From the NCBI RefSeq assembly GCF_900168015.1, contig NZ_FUYR01000002.1:124001-188000 (forward strand): DNA of 64,000 nucleotides, in the 5' to 3' direction. The translations under genes and the position numbers were made by a program. How positions within the stretch are numbered: position 1 is the first letter of the stretch; each line of letters opens with the position of its first letter. This DNA is from Daejeonella lutea. GTDB lineage: Bacteria; Bacteroidota; Bacteroidia; Sphingobacteriales; Sphingobacteriaceae. Of the stretch, positions 35,074 through 42,954 are shown piece after piece. The notes under the pieces are model-generated. The model was given only the letters and a program-made list of their open reading frames with translations, ran no database searches and was not told where the DNA came from.

Positions 35074-37272
35074 TCAAGCCCAGCTGATGACTAGTTTCTG
35101 ATCACCGTAAACTACATATTCAATCGCACCGTCGCTTGCTTTCGATTCCTTTATCCTGCCTTGCCTGCTTGCGGAGATCGTCATATCAGGGCATTTACTG
35201 CCATTTGCTACCACCCTCACCTTACACGCCAGCTGATGATTTCCCTGAATATGTAAAGTCACTTCGTTCTTACTTCTCCGGACTTTCGTTTTAGGATATT
35301 CCACGAAAATCATAAAATCCTCTCCCGGTATTCGTATGTAATGGCGGGGAAGTATCCCAAAAGCATTGCCCGCACCATAGACTTCTTGTCCGACCTGCCC
35401 GCTTTGTTCCCAACCATCATGCAGGTCCTCTAAGGCTATCCATAATTTATTATCTATCTCGCCGATTTTGGCCTCCTCACAAAGCATATCGGCCGGTAAT
35501 TTAGGTGGGTAGTAATATACTGCGCGATAAGTTAGATACTTAATGTATTCTGCCAGCAGCAACGAAACGGATGGGAGAATGTCAACGCCTTCCGCATGAT
35601 TCAAATAATCATGGAGGGCACAAAATACCTCCTGTTCCTCATATACCGCGGTATAAGGAGCATCATTTAAGGGGAATAATGCAAAAAAGGACGGGAAATT
35701 CTTTCCGAAGCCATAATTACAATCCCATAACTGCACATTCTTTAACACATTGGCTATGCACAGGTAACTGAGGTTCTTATATATCTCTTTGCCGGTTATT
35801 TTATAAAGTCGCAAAAGCGCTCCCGATGAAAAAGCGGTATTGTTTGCCTGATAAAATAGTTCAAAGCCCAGTCCAGAGAGGGTCATTGCTGCGGTTTCGG
35901 CTTCACGGAGATATTTATCCTCTTTGGTCAGCTCAAAAGCCTGCAACATAATGTGAGCGTATAATCCGGCCACATCCTTTTCACCACCCTTGCCAGGCTG
36001 TGTTTCACCCTTGATTACTTCCAGGGTTTTAAGGTCATAGAATACAGGCCATTTGTACTGGAAGTGTCTCGCAACTTTCATCGCGAAAGGAATAGAATCC
36101 ATGAACAATTTATGAGCAATTTTATCCCCTTTCAGCGCCATTCGTGAAAGGTTTAAAAGTGGATGGTGCAGGTACCACGAATCCATCACATCCGGCTTTT
36201 TCTGCTCCTCTTCTCCTTTCAATTTGCCCTGAGCTGCAGGCAGCCAGCGCCGAATGGTACCCAGCTGTTCGTCATAGAAAGAAGGTAGTCCTTCCCTGAT
36301 TCGTTTTATGACCTCGATTTTTTCGCCGCTCCATTCTACATAATCAATCAAAGGCAGTAATACCGCCAGCTGAACCATGATCTCGGGTGGCGTTTCATGA
36401 TCGCTCACATACGCATTAAAATACTGATTACCCTTTACCTGCGACATACAACCGGGATTCTCCAGTAAATCCCGCAGACCATTTTGAAGGATATGCGGCC
36501 AATTGTTGTACTCGGTTTCAGGTTTGGGCATCCGTGTATACAGCCGTGCCAGCAAGTTGAGATATTGATGTGTAACAGCAGCTTCGTCAGTCGGGGAATC
36601 GCTGGAGAAAACGATGTAAGCATCCGATATGACAAGCTCTTTATTGGCCTTCAATGGCACCTCTATTGCAGGTGGCAGGGCCAGCCCCATTTCCGGCCAC
36701 TGTCCCCCAACCACTCCACCAGATGAAGTTTTTGTCTGCTCGTTATATTCAGCCAGTTCGGTCAGGTTCTGCATATACATCACCGAACCAGCCCTGGGAC
36801 GGGTAAGGCTAAAATATAACAGCCCGGAACGTGTTCCTTCCTGGGCGACATGGATCTGTCCACTGGTATTTTCAGGACTTCCGTGTTTGCTGGTAATAAG
36901 GATATCCCATGGCCAGAAAGGTATAAAGGTATCGGCCACGGGGCGGAATTTTGTCTGGTACTGCATTATCGGCTCAACCCCATCAATCAAGGACAAATTG
37001 ACTGTAAATCTGCCGATGACGCTTGATAGAGTAAACACGATTTGTTCCCCCTTTTCGATCACCCCGCTCAGGCCGAATGTACCGCCAGCACAATAGGCTG
37101 CACGAAATGCAATCCGGCCTCCAAATTCATTCTTAGTAAGGATCCAAAAGGAATCATCGTGGAGCTGGACAGAAACATCCATCGTTCCCAGTTTGCATTT
37201 ATATATGCTTACAGTTGCTGAAGCTTTGAATTTCTCACCTGCGACAGCTGCCCAGGGCGATATAGGGTTCAT
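35074..37272 (-). CDS. unrecognised 732-residue cytosolic protein, possibly helical-barrel glycosidase-like
   Basis: No family is recognised. The first ~230 residues are strand-rich (SVQLHDDSFWILTKNEFGGRI region). Residues about 250-620 are mainly helices with aromatic and acid residues (DSWYLHHPLLNLSRMA, KDVAGLYAHIMLQAFELT), as in alpha/alpha-barrel sugar enzymes. The end is beta-rich (VTLHIQGNHQLACKVRVV). This N-beta, helical barrel, C-beta layout is common to several glycoside hydrolase and lyase families. No signal peptide. It is convergent with GH130 at a gap of 10 bp, hinting at a related sugar pathway. Function not established. Confidence 0.7.
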   Translation of the reverse strand: MNPISPWAAVAGEKFKASATVSIYKCKLGTMDVSVQLHDDSFWILTKNEFGGRIAFRAAYCAGGTFGLSGVIEKGEQIVFTLSSVIGRFTVNLSLIDGVEPIMQYQTKFRPVADTFIPFWPWDILITSKHGSPENTSGQIHVAQEGTRSGLLYFSLTRPRAGSVMYMQNLTELAEYNEQTKTSSGGVVGGQWPEMGLALPPAIEVPLKANKELVISDAYIVFSSDSPTDEAAVTHQYLNLLARLYTRMPKPETEYNNWPHILQNGLRDLLENPGCMSQVKGNQYFNAYVSDHETPPEIMVQLAVLLPLIDYVEWSGEKIEVIKRIREGLPSFYDEQLGTIRRWLPAAQGKLKGEEEQKKPDVMDSWYLHHPLLNLSRMALKGDKIAHKLFMDSIPFAMKVARHFQYKWPVFYDLKTLEVIKGETQPGKGGEKDVAGLYAHIMLQAFELTKEDKYLREAETAAMTLSGLGFELFYQANNTAFSSGALLRLYKITGKEIYKNLSYLCIANVLKNVQLWDCNYGFGKNFPSFFALFPLNDAPYTAVYEEQEVFCALHDYLNHAEGVDILPSVSLLLAEYIKYLTYRAVYYYPPKLPADMLCEEAKIGEIDNKLWIALEDLHDGWEQSGQVGQEVYGAGNAFGILPRHYIRIPGEDFMIFVEYPKTKVRRSKNEVTLHIQGNHQLACKVRVVANGSKCPDMTISASRQGRIKESKASDGAIEYVVYGDQKLVISWA

Positions 37273-37431
37273 AGTTCAGGGGTTTAGGAAATATTAACCC
37301 CTGAGCGGAGCCCTTGTTTCACATTCATGCAAATTAGGTATTAAATCGTGCTTCTACCTGAATTTGAATGTATAATACGCAAATACCAACAAACCGCCCA
37401 ACCACGTGTTAGCTAATCAAACTGCAAAAGC

Positions 37432-38091
37432 ATGAAAAATCATTCCTTCTTTTATCGCAACGGTCTGAGCATTGTTTTCCTGCTCCTGTTTATCATTACC
37501 CTTGCCGCGCAGGTGCTTGCCGGCTGGAAAGACCATAATAACACGCTAAACGACGCCGGAACTTCTAGTCTCAGTTTCATGGCTTACCTGGATACCGGGC
37601 ATTTCATTTCCTCAACCTTTGAAAATTTTCAGAGCGAGTTTCTGCAGATGGCACTATACGTTGTATTAACTATTTACTTAAGACAGGAAGGCTCTTCAGA
37701 ATCCAAAAAGCTGGATGGCAAGGAGGAAGTGGACCGGGAACCCAAAGCCTCGAAAAATGCGCCCTACCCTGTTCGAAAGGGGGGCTGGATGCTAAAGCTT
37801 TATAGTATGTCGCTTTCAATTGCATTTGTACTACTGTTTGCTATTTCATGGGGACTTCATTTTTACGGTAGCTTACTCGACCATAATGAGGGGCAAATGC
37901 TAAATGGTAAACCGGTTTTCACAGCAGCTCAATATCTTATGGAACCTTCATTTTGGTTTGAAACTTTCCAAAACTGGCAAAGTGAGTTTTTGTCAGTCGC
38001 ATCGATAGTATTTCTTTCCATTTACCTGAGGCAGAAAGGCTCGCCAGAATCAAAACCTGTGGATGCTCCGTATAGGGAGACGGGGGAGTAA
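37432..38091 (+). CDS. DUF6766-type four-TM membrane protein with internal duplication
   Basis: A 219-residue inner-membrane protein. Two halves repeat: FENFQSEFLQMALYVVLTIY with LRQEGSSESK (about 62-92), and FQNWQSEFLSVASIVFLSIY with LRQKGSPESK (about 180-209). Each half has an N-terminal TM (about 11-30 and 124-145) and a second TM within the repeat. The QSEFL pattern is the mark of the DUF6766 group. Function unknown. Confidence 0.82.
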   Translation: MKNHSFFYRNGLSIVFLLLFIITLAAQVLAGWKDHNNTLNDAGTSSLSFMAYLDTGHFISSTFENFQSEFLQMALYVVLTIYLRQEGSSESKKLDGKEEVDREPKASKNAPYPVRKGGWMLKLYSMSLSIAFVLLFAISWGLHFYGSLLDHNEGQMLNGKPVFTAAQYLMEPSFWFETFQNWQSEFLSVASIVFLSIYLRQKGSPESKPVDAPYRETGE

Positions 38092-38093
38092 GG

Positions 38094-38215
38094 AAGAGGG
38101 GAACGGAGAGTGGAGAGTGGAGAGTGGAGAGTGGAGAATTGAGAGGGAGATGGGAAGCAGGACGTTGGAGGCAGGAAGTAAGAGGCAGGAGGCATGAAGC
38201 ATGAATTATGAGGTA
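38094..38215 (+). repeat. heptamer 3' repeat block (AGAGTGG type)
   Basis: After the DUF6766 stop the plus strand holds four AGAGTGG units in exact 7-base register, followed by AGAATTG and degenerate purine-rich units (GGAGGCAGGAAGTAAGAGGC). The strand agrees with the coding strand of the upstream gene. Confidence 0.75.
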
Positions 38216-38216
38216 G

Positions 38217-38247
38217 GAAAAAGCCAGCCCCGGAAAAGGACTGGCTT
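38217..38247 (-). terminator. terminator after the DUF4142 gene
   Basis: AAGCCAGCCC (38221-38230) pairs with GGACTGGCTT (38238-38247) with one G-T pair; the minus strand continues into a T-run. It is 16 bases past the stop. Confidence 0.75.
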
Positions 38248-38263
38248 AACATCAAAAACACAC

Positions 38264-38827
38264 TTACATCCTTTCCTTCATTGCTTTTGCGGCGGCCTGA
38301 TGTCCTTTTAAGGTTGGGAGGGTCTTTGCGGCCCAGGTCCTGACATCGGCATCCTTAGCGTCTTTTGCTGCTTCTTCGAACATGCTGACTGTTTTATCAT
38401 GGTCACTGACCATCATATCAACATAATGCTTATCGAATTCTATACCTTTTAATCCTTTCATTTCATTCAAATGGCCTTGTACATCTTCCCCCGGAGTTTC
38501 AGGCAGGACGACATTTTTAGATGCTGCCAATGCTTTCAACTCTTCCCCGGCTTTATTATGGTCGGCGATCATCTGGGAACCGAAAGTCTTTACATTCGAC
38601 GCGGCAGCATTTGACTGGGCGATTTTGCCGGCCTCTACTTCCATCATACCTCCATTGGCTGCTGCAATCATAAAGTCAGAATCGTCTTCCTTTACATCGT
38701 TGTTAACGTTTTCATTGGAATCTTCCGCTGCTTCTACACTGTCTGTTTCGGTTTTAGCCGCATTGTTGCAGGCAAAGATCGACAGGGAGCCCGCGATCAT
38801 TAAAGTGATTAAGATGTTCTTTTTCAT
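38264..38827 (-). CDS. DUF4142 lipoprotein
   Basis: The ATG at 38827 is preferred (MKKNILITLMIAGSLSIFAC), giving 187 residues with a lipobox cysteine at residue 20; a longer frame from 38872 adds a non-hydrophobic leader. The DUF4142 domain (about 55-187) is a helical ferritin-like bundle, with FMIAAANGGMMEVEAGKIAQ and YVDMMVSDHDKTVSMFEEA containing the family HDK and ADHNKA motifs. Members are periplasmic and often stress-induced. A 9-bp hairpin (38860-38881) lies 33 bases upstream of the start. Confidence 0.9.
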   Translation of the reverse strand: MKKNILITLMIAGSLSIFACNNAAKTETDSVEAAEDSNENVNNDVKEDDSDFMIAAANGGMMEVEAGKIAQSNAAASNVKTFGSQMIADHNKAGEELKALAASKNVVLPETPGEDVQGHLNEMKGLKGIEFDKHYVDMMVSDHDKTVSMFEEAAKDAKDADVRTWAAKTLPTLKGHQAAAKAMKERM

Positions 38828-38996
38828 ATGCTGGTGCTTTAGTTTGGTGCGATGTATCAGGCTGGCCGTCAACGGTCAGCCTTGAAGTTTAACTTAGGTG
38901 AGGGTAAATTGTTCTGGGTGTAAGTGGATTTAAGTATTGATACGGGTATACGAATGGGCGTATGCGTATAAATACTCAGACACCAATAAAGCTGAA

Positions 38997-39028
38997 ATAA
39001 AAAAGCCGTCGCTTAGGACGGCTTTTTA
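38997..39028 (-). terminator. terminator after the Hsp20 gene
   Basis: AAAAGCCGTC (39001-39010) pairs with GACGGCTTTT (39017-39026) around a 6-base loop, with A-runs that become T-runs on the minus strand. It starts right at the stop codon of the Hsp20 gene. Confidence 0.85.
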
Positions 39029-39466
39029 TTATCTGATCTCAATCTGGCGGGAGACGGTCTTGGCCTCTTCCCGTTTGCCGATATCGATCCTCAGCACCCC
39101 GTTTTCGTAAAGTGCTTCAATACGGCTGTCATCGGCAGTGTCCGGCAAGTTAAACGACCTTACAAATGAGGTGTAGTTGAACTCGCGTTTGGCGTACCGC
39201 TTCTCATTTTGACTATTCTCCGCGCTCACTTCAGCAGAGACAGTCAGCATGTTGTTTTCCACATGCAGCTTAAAATGTTCCTTGCGCAATCCCGGAGCAG
39301 CCATCTCAATGTGGAAGGCATCGGCACTTTCACTGATGTTCACAGCAGGCACAAAGCTGGTGCGGTTAGTAAAAAAGGTGTCATTGAAAATAGAGTCGAA
39401 CACTTCATTATAGCCTGGCAATAATGAGTTAGTTCCTTTCTGATTGTTGAATTTAACTAGTGTCAT
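39029..39466 (-). CDS. Hsp20/alpha-crystallin-family small heat-shock protein
   Basis: A 145-residue chaperone with a short N-terminal arm and an alpha-crystallin domain (about 40-140). Family marks are FHIEMAAPGLRKEHFKLHVE, NNMLTVSAEV and the A-x-x-x-n-GVL signature (YENGVLRIDI, about 125-134). The end is RQIEIR, matching the IxI-type oligomerisation motif. It holds unfolded proteins in the cytosol. It sits among stress-type genes. Confidence 0.94.
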   Translation of the reverse strand: MTLVKFNNQKGTNSLLPGYNEVFDSIFNDTFFTNRTSFVPAVNISESADAFHIEMAAPGLRKEHFKLHVENNMLTVSAEVSAENSQNEKRYAKREFNYTSFVRSFNLPDTADDSRIEALYENGVLRIDIGKREEAKTVSRQIEIR

Positions 39467-39506
39467 GATTGTCGATTTATATGATTTGTATTGAATTGCT
39501 TAACTA

Positions 39507-40040
39507 TCAGACTGCAGGCAGCACACGTTTGATATTTCCCCCCTCATCAAAGTATACTGCTTTTTTGAGGATACCCTTCTTGAGCAGAACTTTGTAATCA
39601 TTCGAGAACTTCTTACCGCTGCTTATCCGCTCTTCTTTATCGAGTACAGACCAGCCCTGGTATTTAGTACTCAGGGTACGGCTTACTTCTTCCGGGAGCG
39701 GTGTGTTTTTCAGAACTTGTCTGACCTTTAAGAGGTTGCCATTTTTGTCGTAAATGGCCAGGTACCTGCCATCTTCATTTTTAATAGCCACCTGATAGTA
39801 ATAAGGCTGCTCCTGTTCTGAGGCCGGACTGATCTCAACGTTCCACTGCTTGCCATAATGTGCGGCAGTGATACTGGTTAAGGTCTGGCTGATCGGCTCC
39901 GGAAAGGCTTTCTTTATGGAATCCAGAACAACCTGTGGGGCGGTGCCTTTATCGGCAGGCCGCAGAGCTACTTTTGCAATTTGGGCGCTGCAGGTGAATG
40001 CTGCCACGCTTAGCGCCATAATAAAGATTAGTTTTTTCAT
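39507..40040 (-). CDS. PepSY-like exported protein
   Basis: A 177-residue protein with a signal peptide (MKKLIFIMALSVAAFTCSAQ). The mature part has two PepSY-like halves (about 35-105 and 110-177), with KAFPEPISQTLTSITAAHYG and YDKNGNLLKVRQVLKNTPLP, typical of Bacteroidota periplasmic PepSY-like proteins (the beta-lactamase-inhibitor-like fold). It probably binds or inhibits a partner protein outside the membrane. Partner unknown. Confidence 0.8.
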   Translation of the reverse strand: MKKLIFIMALSVAAFTCSAQIAKVALRPADKGTAPQVVLDSIKKAFPEPISQTLTSITAAHYGKQWNVEISPASEQEQPYYYQVAIKNEDGRYLAIYDKNGNLLKVRQVLKNTPLPEEVSRTLSTKYQGWSVLDKEERISSGKKFSNDYKVLLKKGILKKAVYFDEGGNIKRVLPAV

Positions 40041-40175
40041 AATTGTACTTTTTTAAAGGTTCAACCATAAATCATTAAAATTTACCATAACGGTATCTGG
40101 CATATTACAAAATCTGTGCAAGACGCATCCAAATGTCAAAATGTAATTATTTTGAAGGTGAGAAATGTCAAAATG

Positions 40176-40379
40176 ACGGTGGACGGTTGACAGTTTACGG
40201 TTGACAGTTGACAGTTGAGGGTGGACAGTTGAAAGTGGAAAGTTGAAAGTGGACAGTGGAAAGTGGAAAGGTGAAAGAGGAAGAGTGGACGGTTGACGGT
40301 TGACGGTGGACAGTTGAAAGTGGAAAGTGGAAAGTTGAAAGTGGAATTGCGAAAGGTGAAAGAGGAAGGGTGAAAGAGG
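40176..40379 (+). repeat. array of about 29 degenerate heptamers
   Basis: From ACGGTGG at 40176 the sequence parses as about 29 consecutive 7-base units of the form A[AC][AG]GT[TG]G (for example ACGGTTG, ACAGTTG, AAAGTGG), with only one or two off-register units and a few degenerate units near the end. It is the longest block of the family in the window. It lies upstream of the PepSY-like gene and downstream of the TonB receptor's terminator. The purine-rich strand is the plus strand here, opposite to both neighbours. Confidence 0.85.
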
Positions 40380-40423
40380 AACTTGTTTACACTTGCTTTA
40401 ACGAAGACGGGTTGGGTGGAAAT

Positions 40424-40452
40424 AAAAAAACCGTCGGTGAGGACGGCTTTTA
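40424..40452 (-). terminator. terminator after the TonB receptor gene
   Basis: CCGTC (40431-40435) pairs with GACGG (40442-40446) with flanking A/T extensions; the minus strand runs AAAGCCGTC, loop, GACGG then seven T. It lies 38 bases past the stop. Confidence 0.7.
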
Positions 40453-40490
40453 TTTGCTGATTGGAACAGTGAGGGAGAATGAATTAATTG

Positions 40491-42917
40491 TTAAGTCCGG
40501 TTAACTTCCTCGACAGCGCTGCTTTTCCGGATATCTACTTTCTGGCCTTTGCTGAAGTTATAGCGCAGGCTGGCGCCGATGGTCCGGCTGCGGAAGTATT
40601 GATCGAAATTATTGATGTTGCCGTTTATTGTGGAGTCGAAACGGAGGCGATAGCTTTTGAATATATCCGGCGCGTTTACGCTCAGGTCAAGCTTCTTATT
40701 TAAAAAGCTTTTCTTGAATCCAAGATCGACACGGTTCATTGCCTTTACGCGGTAGAGGCCTGAGACTCCTGGTCCCCGGTACAGCAGGTTTAGTTCCATC
40801 CTGATGTCTTTCAGCAAACCGACTGTATGGTTAGACTGTGCCATGTATGTAAACTGCCTGTTTCGCTGCGGACCATTCCCATTTTCGAGATTTAGATCAG
40901 TATATGCGAAATAGAGGGTATTACTGGTATCCCAGTTCTTCGCTATTTTAATGGGGCCGTTCCCCGAAAGGCTTACATCATGCCCGGTATTCACGTTACC
41001 ATTATAATAAATAGTTGTGTTGGTTGTAGGATCTATGCGCAGCAGCTCGGAAATGATATCGTTGGTGAGCTGGTAGCTGAGTACCAGGTTATAGGTTTTT
41101 TTGAACACCTGGGTCACGCTAAGCGAGTGCGCATATTGAGGCCTCAAATAAGGATTCCCTTCAATATAGGTATAGGGATCCCGATAGAATATAAAGGGAT
41201 TCAGGTTACCATAGTTCGGGCGCTGCAGTCGGCGGCTGTAACTGTAGTTAATATCATAATTCGGCGTCACCTTATGCTGGAGAAAGACACTTGGAAATAA
41301 ATTCAGGTAGCTACGGTCGGTAACCTGCCCTGTTGTCGGCGACTCCCCTCTGGAATCGGTCTGCTCAGCGCGAAGTCCAGCCTGTACGTTTAGCTTCGGT
41401 GAAAGGGTGCCCTGGAAGTTGATGTAGGCCGCATAGATGTTCTCCCGGTAATTGAATTCATTGGATCGCTTCGGGTCAGGGGTAAGTCCGCCGTTGTTGA
41501 AATAGAATTTCGAATCGGCGGCTGTAACCACACTGCTGATCCGGCCACCTGTTTCAAATTTCGCAGATTTGGACAGGGCGCGGGTATAATCAATTTTTCC
41601 TGAATAGATATCAAAGTCGTTCGGGGTGTCGGAATACAGGAACTCAGTAATAACCGGCTCCGGCACCAGGAGGTTAGTAAAATAGTTGCTCGTCCACGAG
41701 GCTCCGCGATTGGCGATCGAAACATAATCAAGATCTGCCGATAAACTGCTGCCTGCAGTGTCCAGCTTGCCAGCATAATGCAGGTTCGTGGTAAAATTCC
41801 TGTAGGTATTCTCCAACACATTATCCGCATCGATAAACTGACCCGGATTGTTGGGAGCAGCCCCTATCAAGGTTTCCGTGAGGAAATCTGATTTTGCACT
41901 ATTCCGGTTATAGCCGGCAACAAAGCCGATCAGGTGGTTTTTATCGATACTATAATCAGAGCCCAGTCGCACCCGCGGCGGGCCGACTGATGCAAAGTTA
42001 CCCACCGCTGTCTGGTCGAAATACGTGGTGTTGAGCGGACTATAAAATATACGGGTGAAGGTAGCCTCTCTCCCACCCACGCGGCGTGCCGCATCCAGGT
42101 TGGCAAATGAATTAAAGCGGCCTTTCTTGAAATTGAGCGTAGCGCCGGTATTCCAGGCATGCTGCCTGCCATTATAGATATAGCCGGCACTGATACTTCC
42201 ATTTATCCCCTGCAGGTCGTTCTTCTTGAGATTGATATTGAGTATCCCGGAAGCACCTTCCGCATCATACTTTGCCGATGGATTGGTAATGATCTCGATG
42301 TTCTTAATGTTCTCAGCAGGCATGCTCTCCAGTAAGTTCCGCAAGTCTGCAGCCGAGAGGTAAGTCAGTTTACCATCAAGCATCACAGTTACCCCTGGCC
42401 GGCCATTAAGCTGGATATTTCCCTGCTGGTCGATAAATACACCCGGGGCGCGGCCAAGCACCGTATAAGCCGAGTTGCCCGAAGCCATTGCTGTACCTTC
42501 CACATTCAGCACCATCCGGTCGGCTTTCTGGATAAGCGTTGGCCTCATAGCTGTTACGCTGACCTCCCCTAAAGATCTTGAATCCTGGGAGATAAGTATG
42601 TCGCCATGATCATGTCCGGGCTTTTCCGGGCTGACTGTGAACGGGGCGGTCTTGTGAGTTTTATAGCCCATGGTCGACACTTTCAAAACATAAGAACCCG
42701 CCGCAGGGGCTGTTATGGCGAACCTGCCGGTCGTATCGCTCAAAATGGCAGATACAAAAGATGAATCAGCAGCCTTTTGAAGGGTAATGGTGGCATAGGT
42801 CAGAGGGGCCTGCTGCGTAGTGACCAGCCTGCCCGTGATCGTCGGTTTTTGCGCGTACAGCATGCCGGAAAAAAGGCAAAGCAGTGGCAGGACTGTTAAA
42901 ACAGTTAATTTTTTCAT
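40491..42917 (-). CDS. TonB-dependent outer-membrane receptor (OMP_b-brl_3 type)
   Basis: An 808-residue outer-membrane protein with signal peptide (about 1-22), carboxypeptidase-regulatory-like domain (about 27-110, ITGRLVTTQQAPLTYATITL), plug (about 115-230, VMLDGKLTYLSAADLRNLLE, IEIITNPSAKYDAEGASGIL) and a C-terminal barrel. It belongs to the single-protein type without SusD partner. It lies 37 bases downstream of the M56 peptidase and probably shares the BlaI-controlled promoter, so it may be made in response to a periplasmic signal. Substrate unknown. Confidence 0.9.
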   Translation of the reverse strand: MKKLTVLTVLPLLCLFSGMLYAQKPTITGRLVTTQQAPLTYATITLQKAADSSFVSAILSDTTGRFAITAPAAGSYVLKVSTMGYKTHKTAPFTVSPEKPGHDHGDILISQDSRSLGEVSVTAMRPTLIQKADRMVLNVEGTAMASGNSAYTVLGRAPGVFIDQQGNIQLNGRPGVTVMLDGKLTYLSAADLRNLLESMPAENIKNIEIITNPSAKYDAEGASGILNINLKKNDLQGINGSISAGYIYNGRQHAWNTGATLNFKKGRFNSFANLDAARRVGGREATFTRIFYSPLNTTYFDQTAVGNFASVGPPRVRLGSDYSIDKNHLIGFVAGYNRNSAKSDFLTETLIGAAPNNPGQFIDADNVLENTYRNFTTNLHYAGKLDTAGSSLSADLDYVSIANRGASWTSNYFTNLLVPEPVITEFLYSDTPNDFDIYSGKIDYTRALSKSAKFETGGRISSVVTAADSKFYFNNGGLTPDPKRSNEFNYRENIYAAYINFQGTLSPKLNVQAGLRAEQTDSRGESPTTGQVTDRSYLNLFPSVFLQHKVTPNYDINYSYSRRLQRPNYGNLNPFIFYRDPYTYIEGNPYLRPQYAHSLSVTQVFKKTYNLVLSYQLTNDIISELLRIDPTTNTTIYYNGNVNTGHDVSLSGNGPIKIAKNWDTSNTLYFAYTDLNLENGNGPQRNRQFTYMAQSNHTVGLLKDIRMELNLLYRGPGVSGLYRVKAMNRVDLGFKKSFLNKKLDLSVNAPDIFKSYRLRFDSTINGNINNFDQYFRSRTIGASLRYNFSKGQKVDIRKSSAVEEVNRT

Positions 42918-42954
42918 GATAATAAATTAGGCGGTGTAACCGCGGATTAATTGG

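Noticed and set aside
40176-40379. CRISPR array
   Set aside because: The repeat unit is 7 bases with no spacers, and no cas genes lie nearby.
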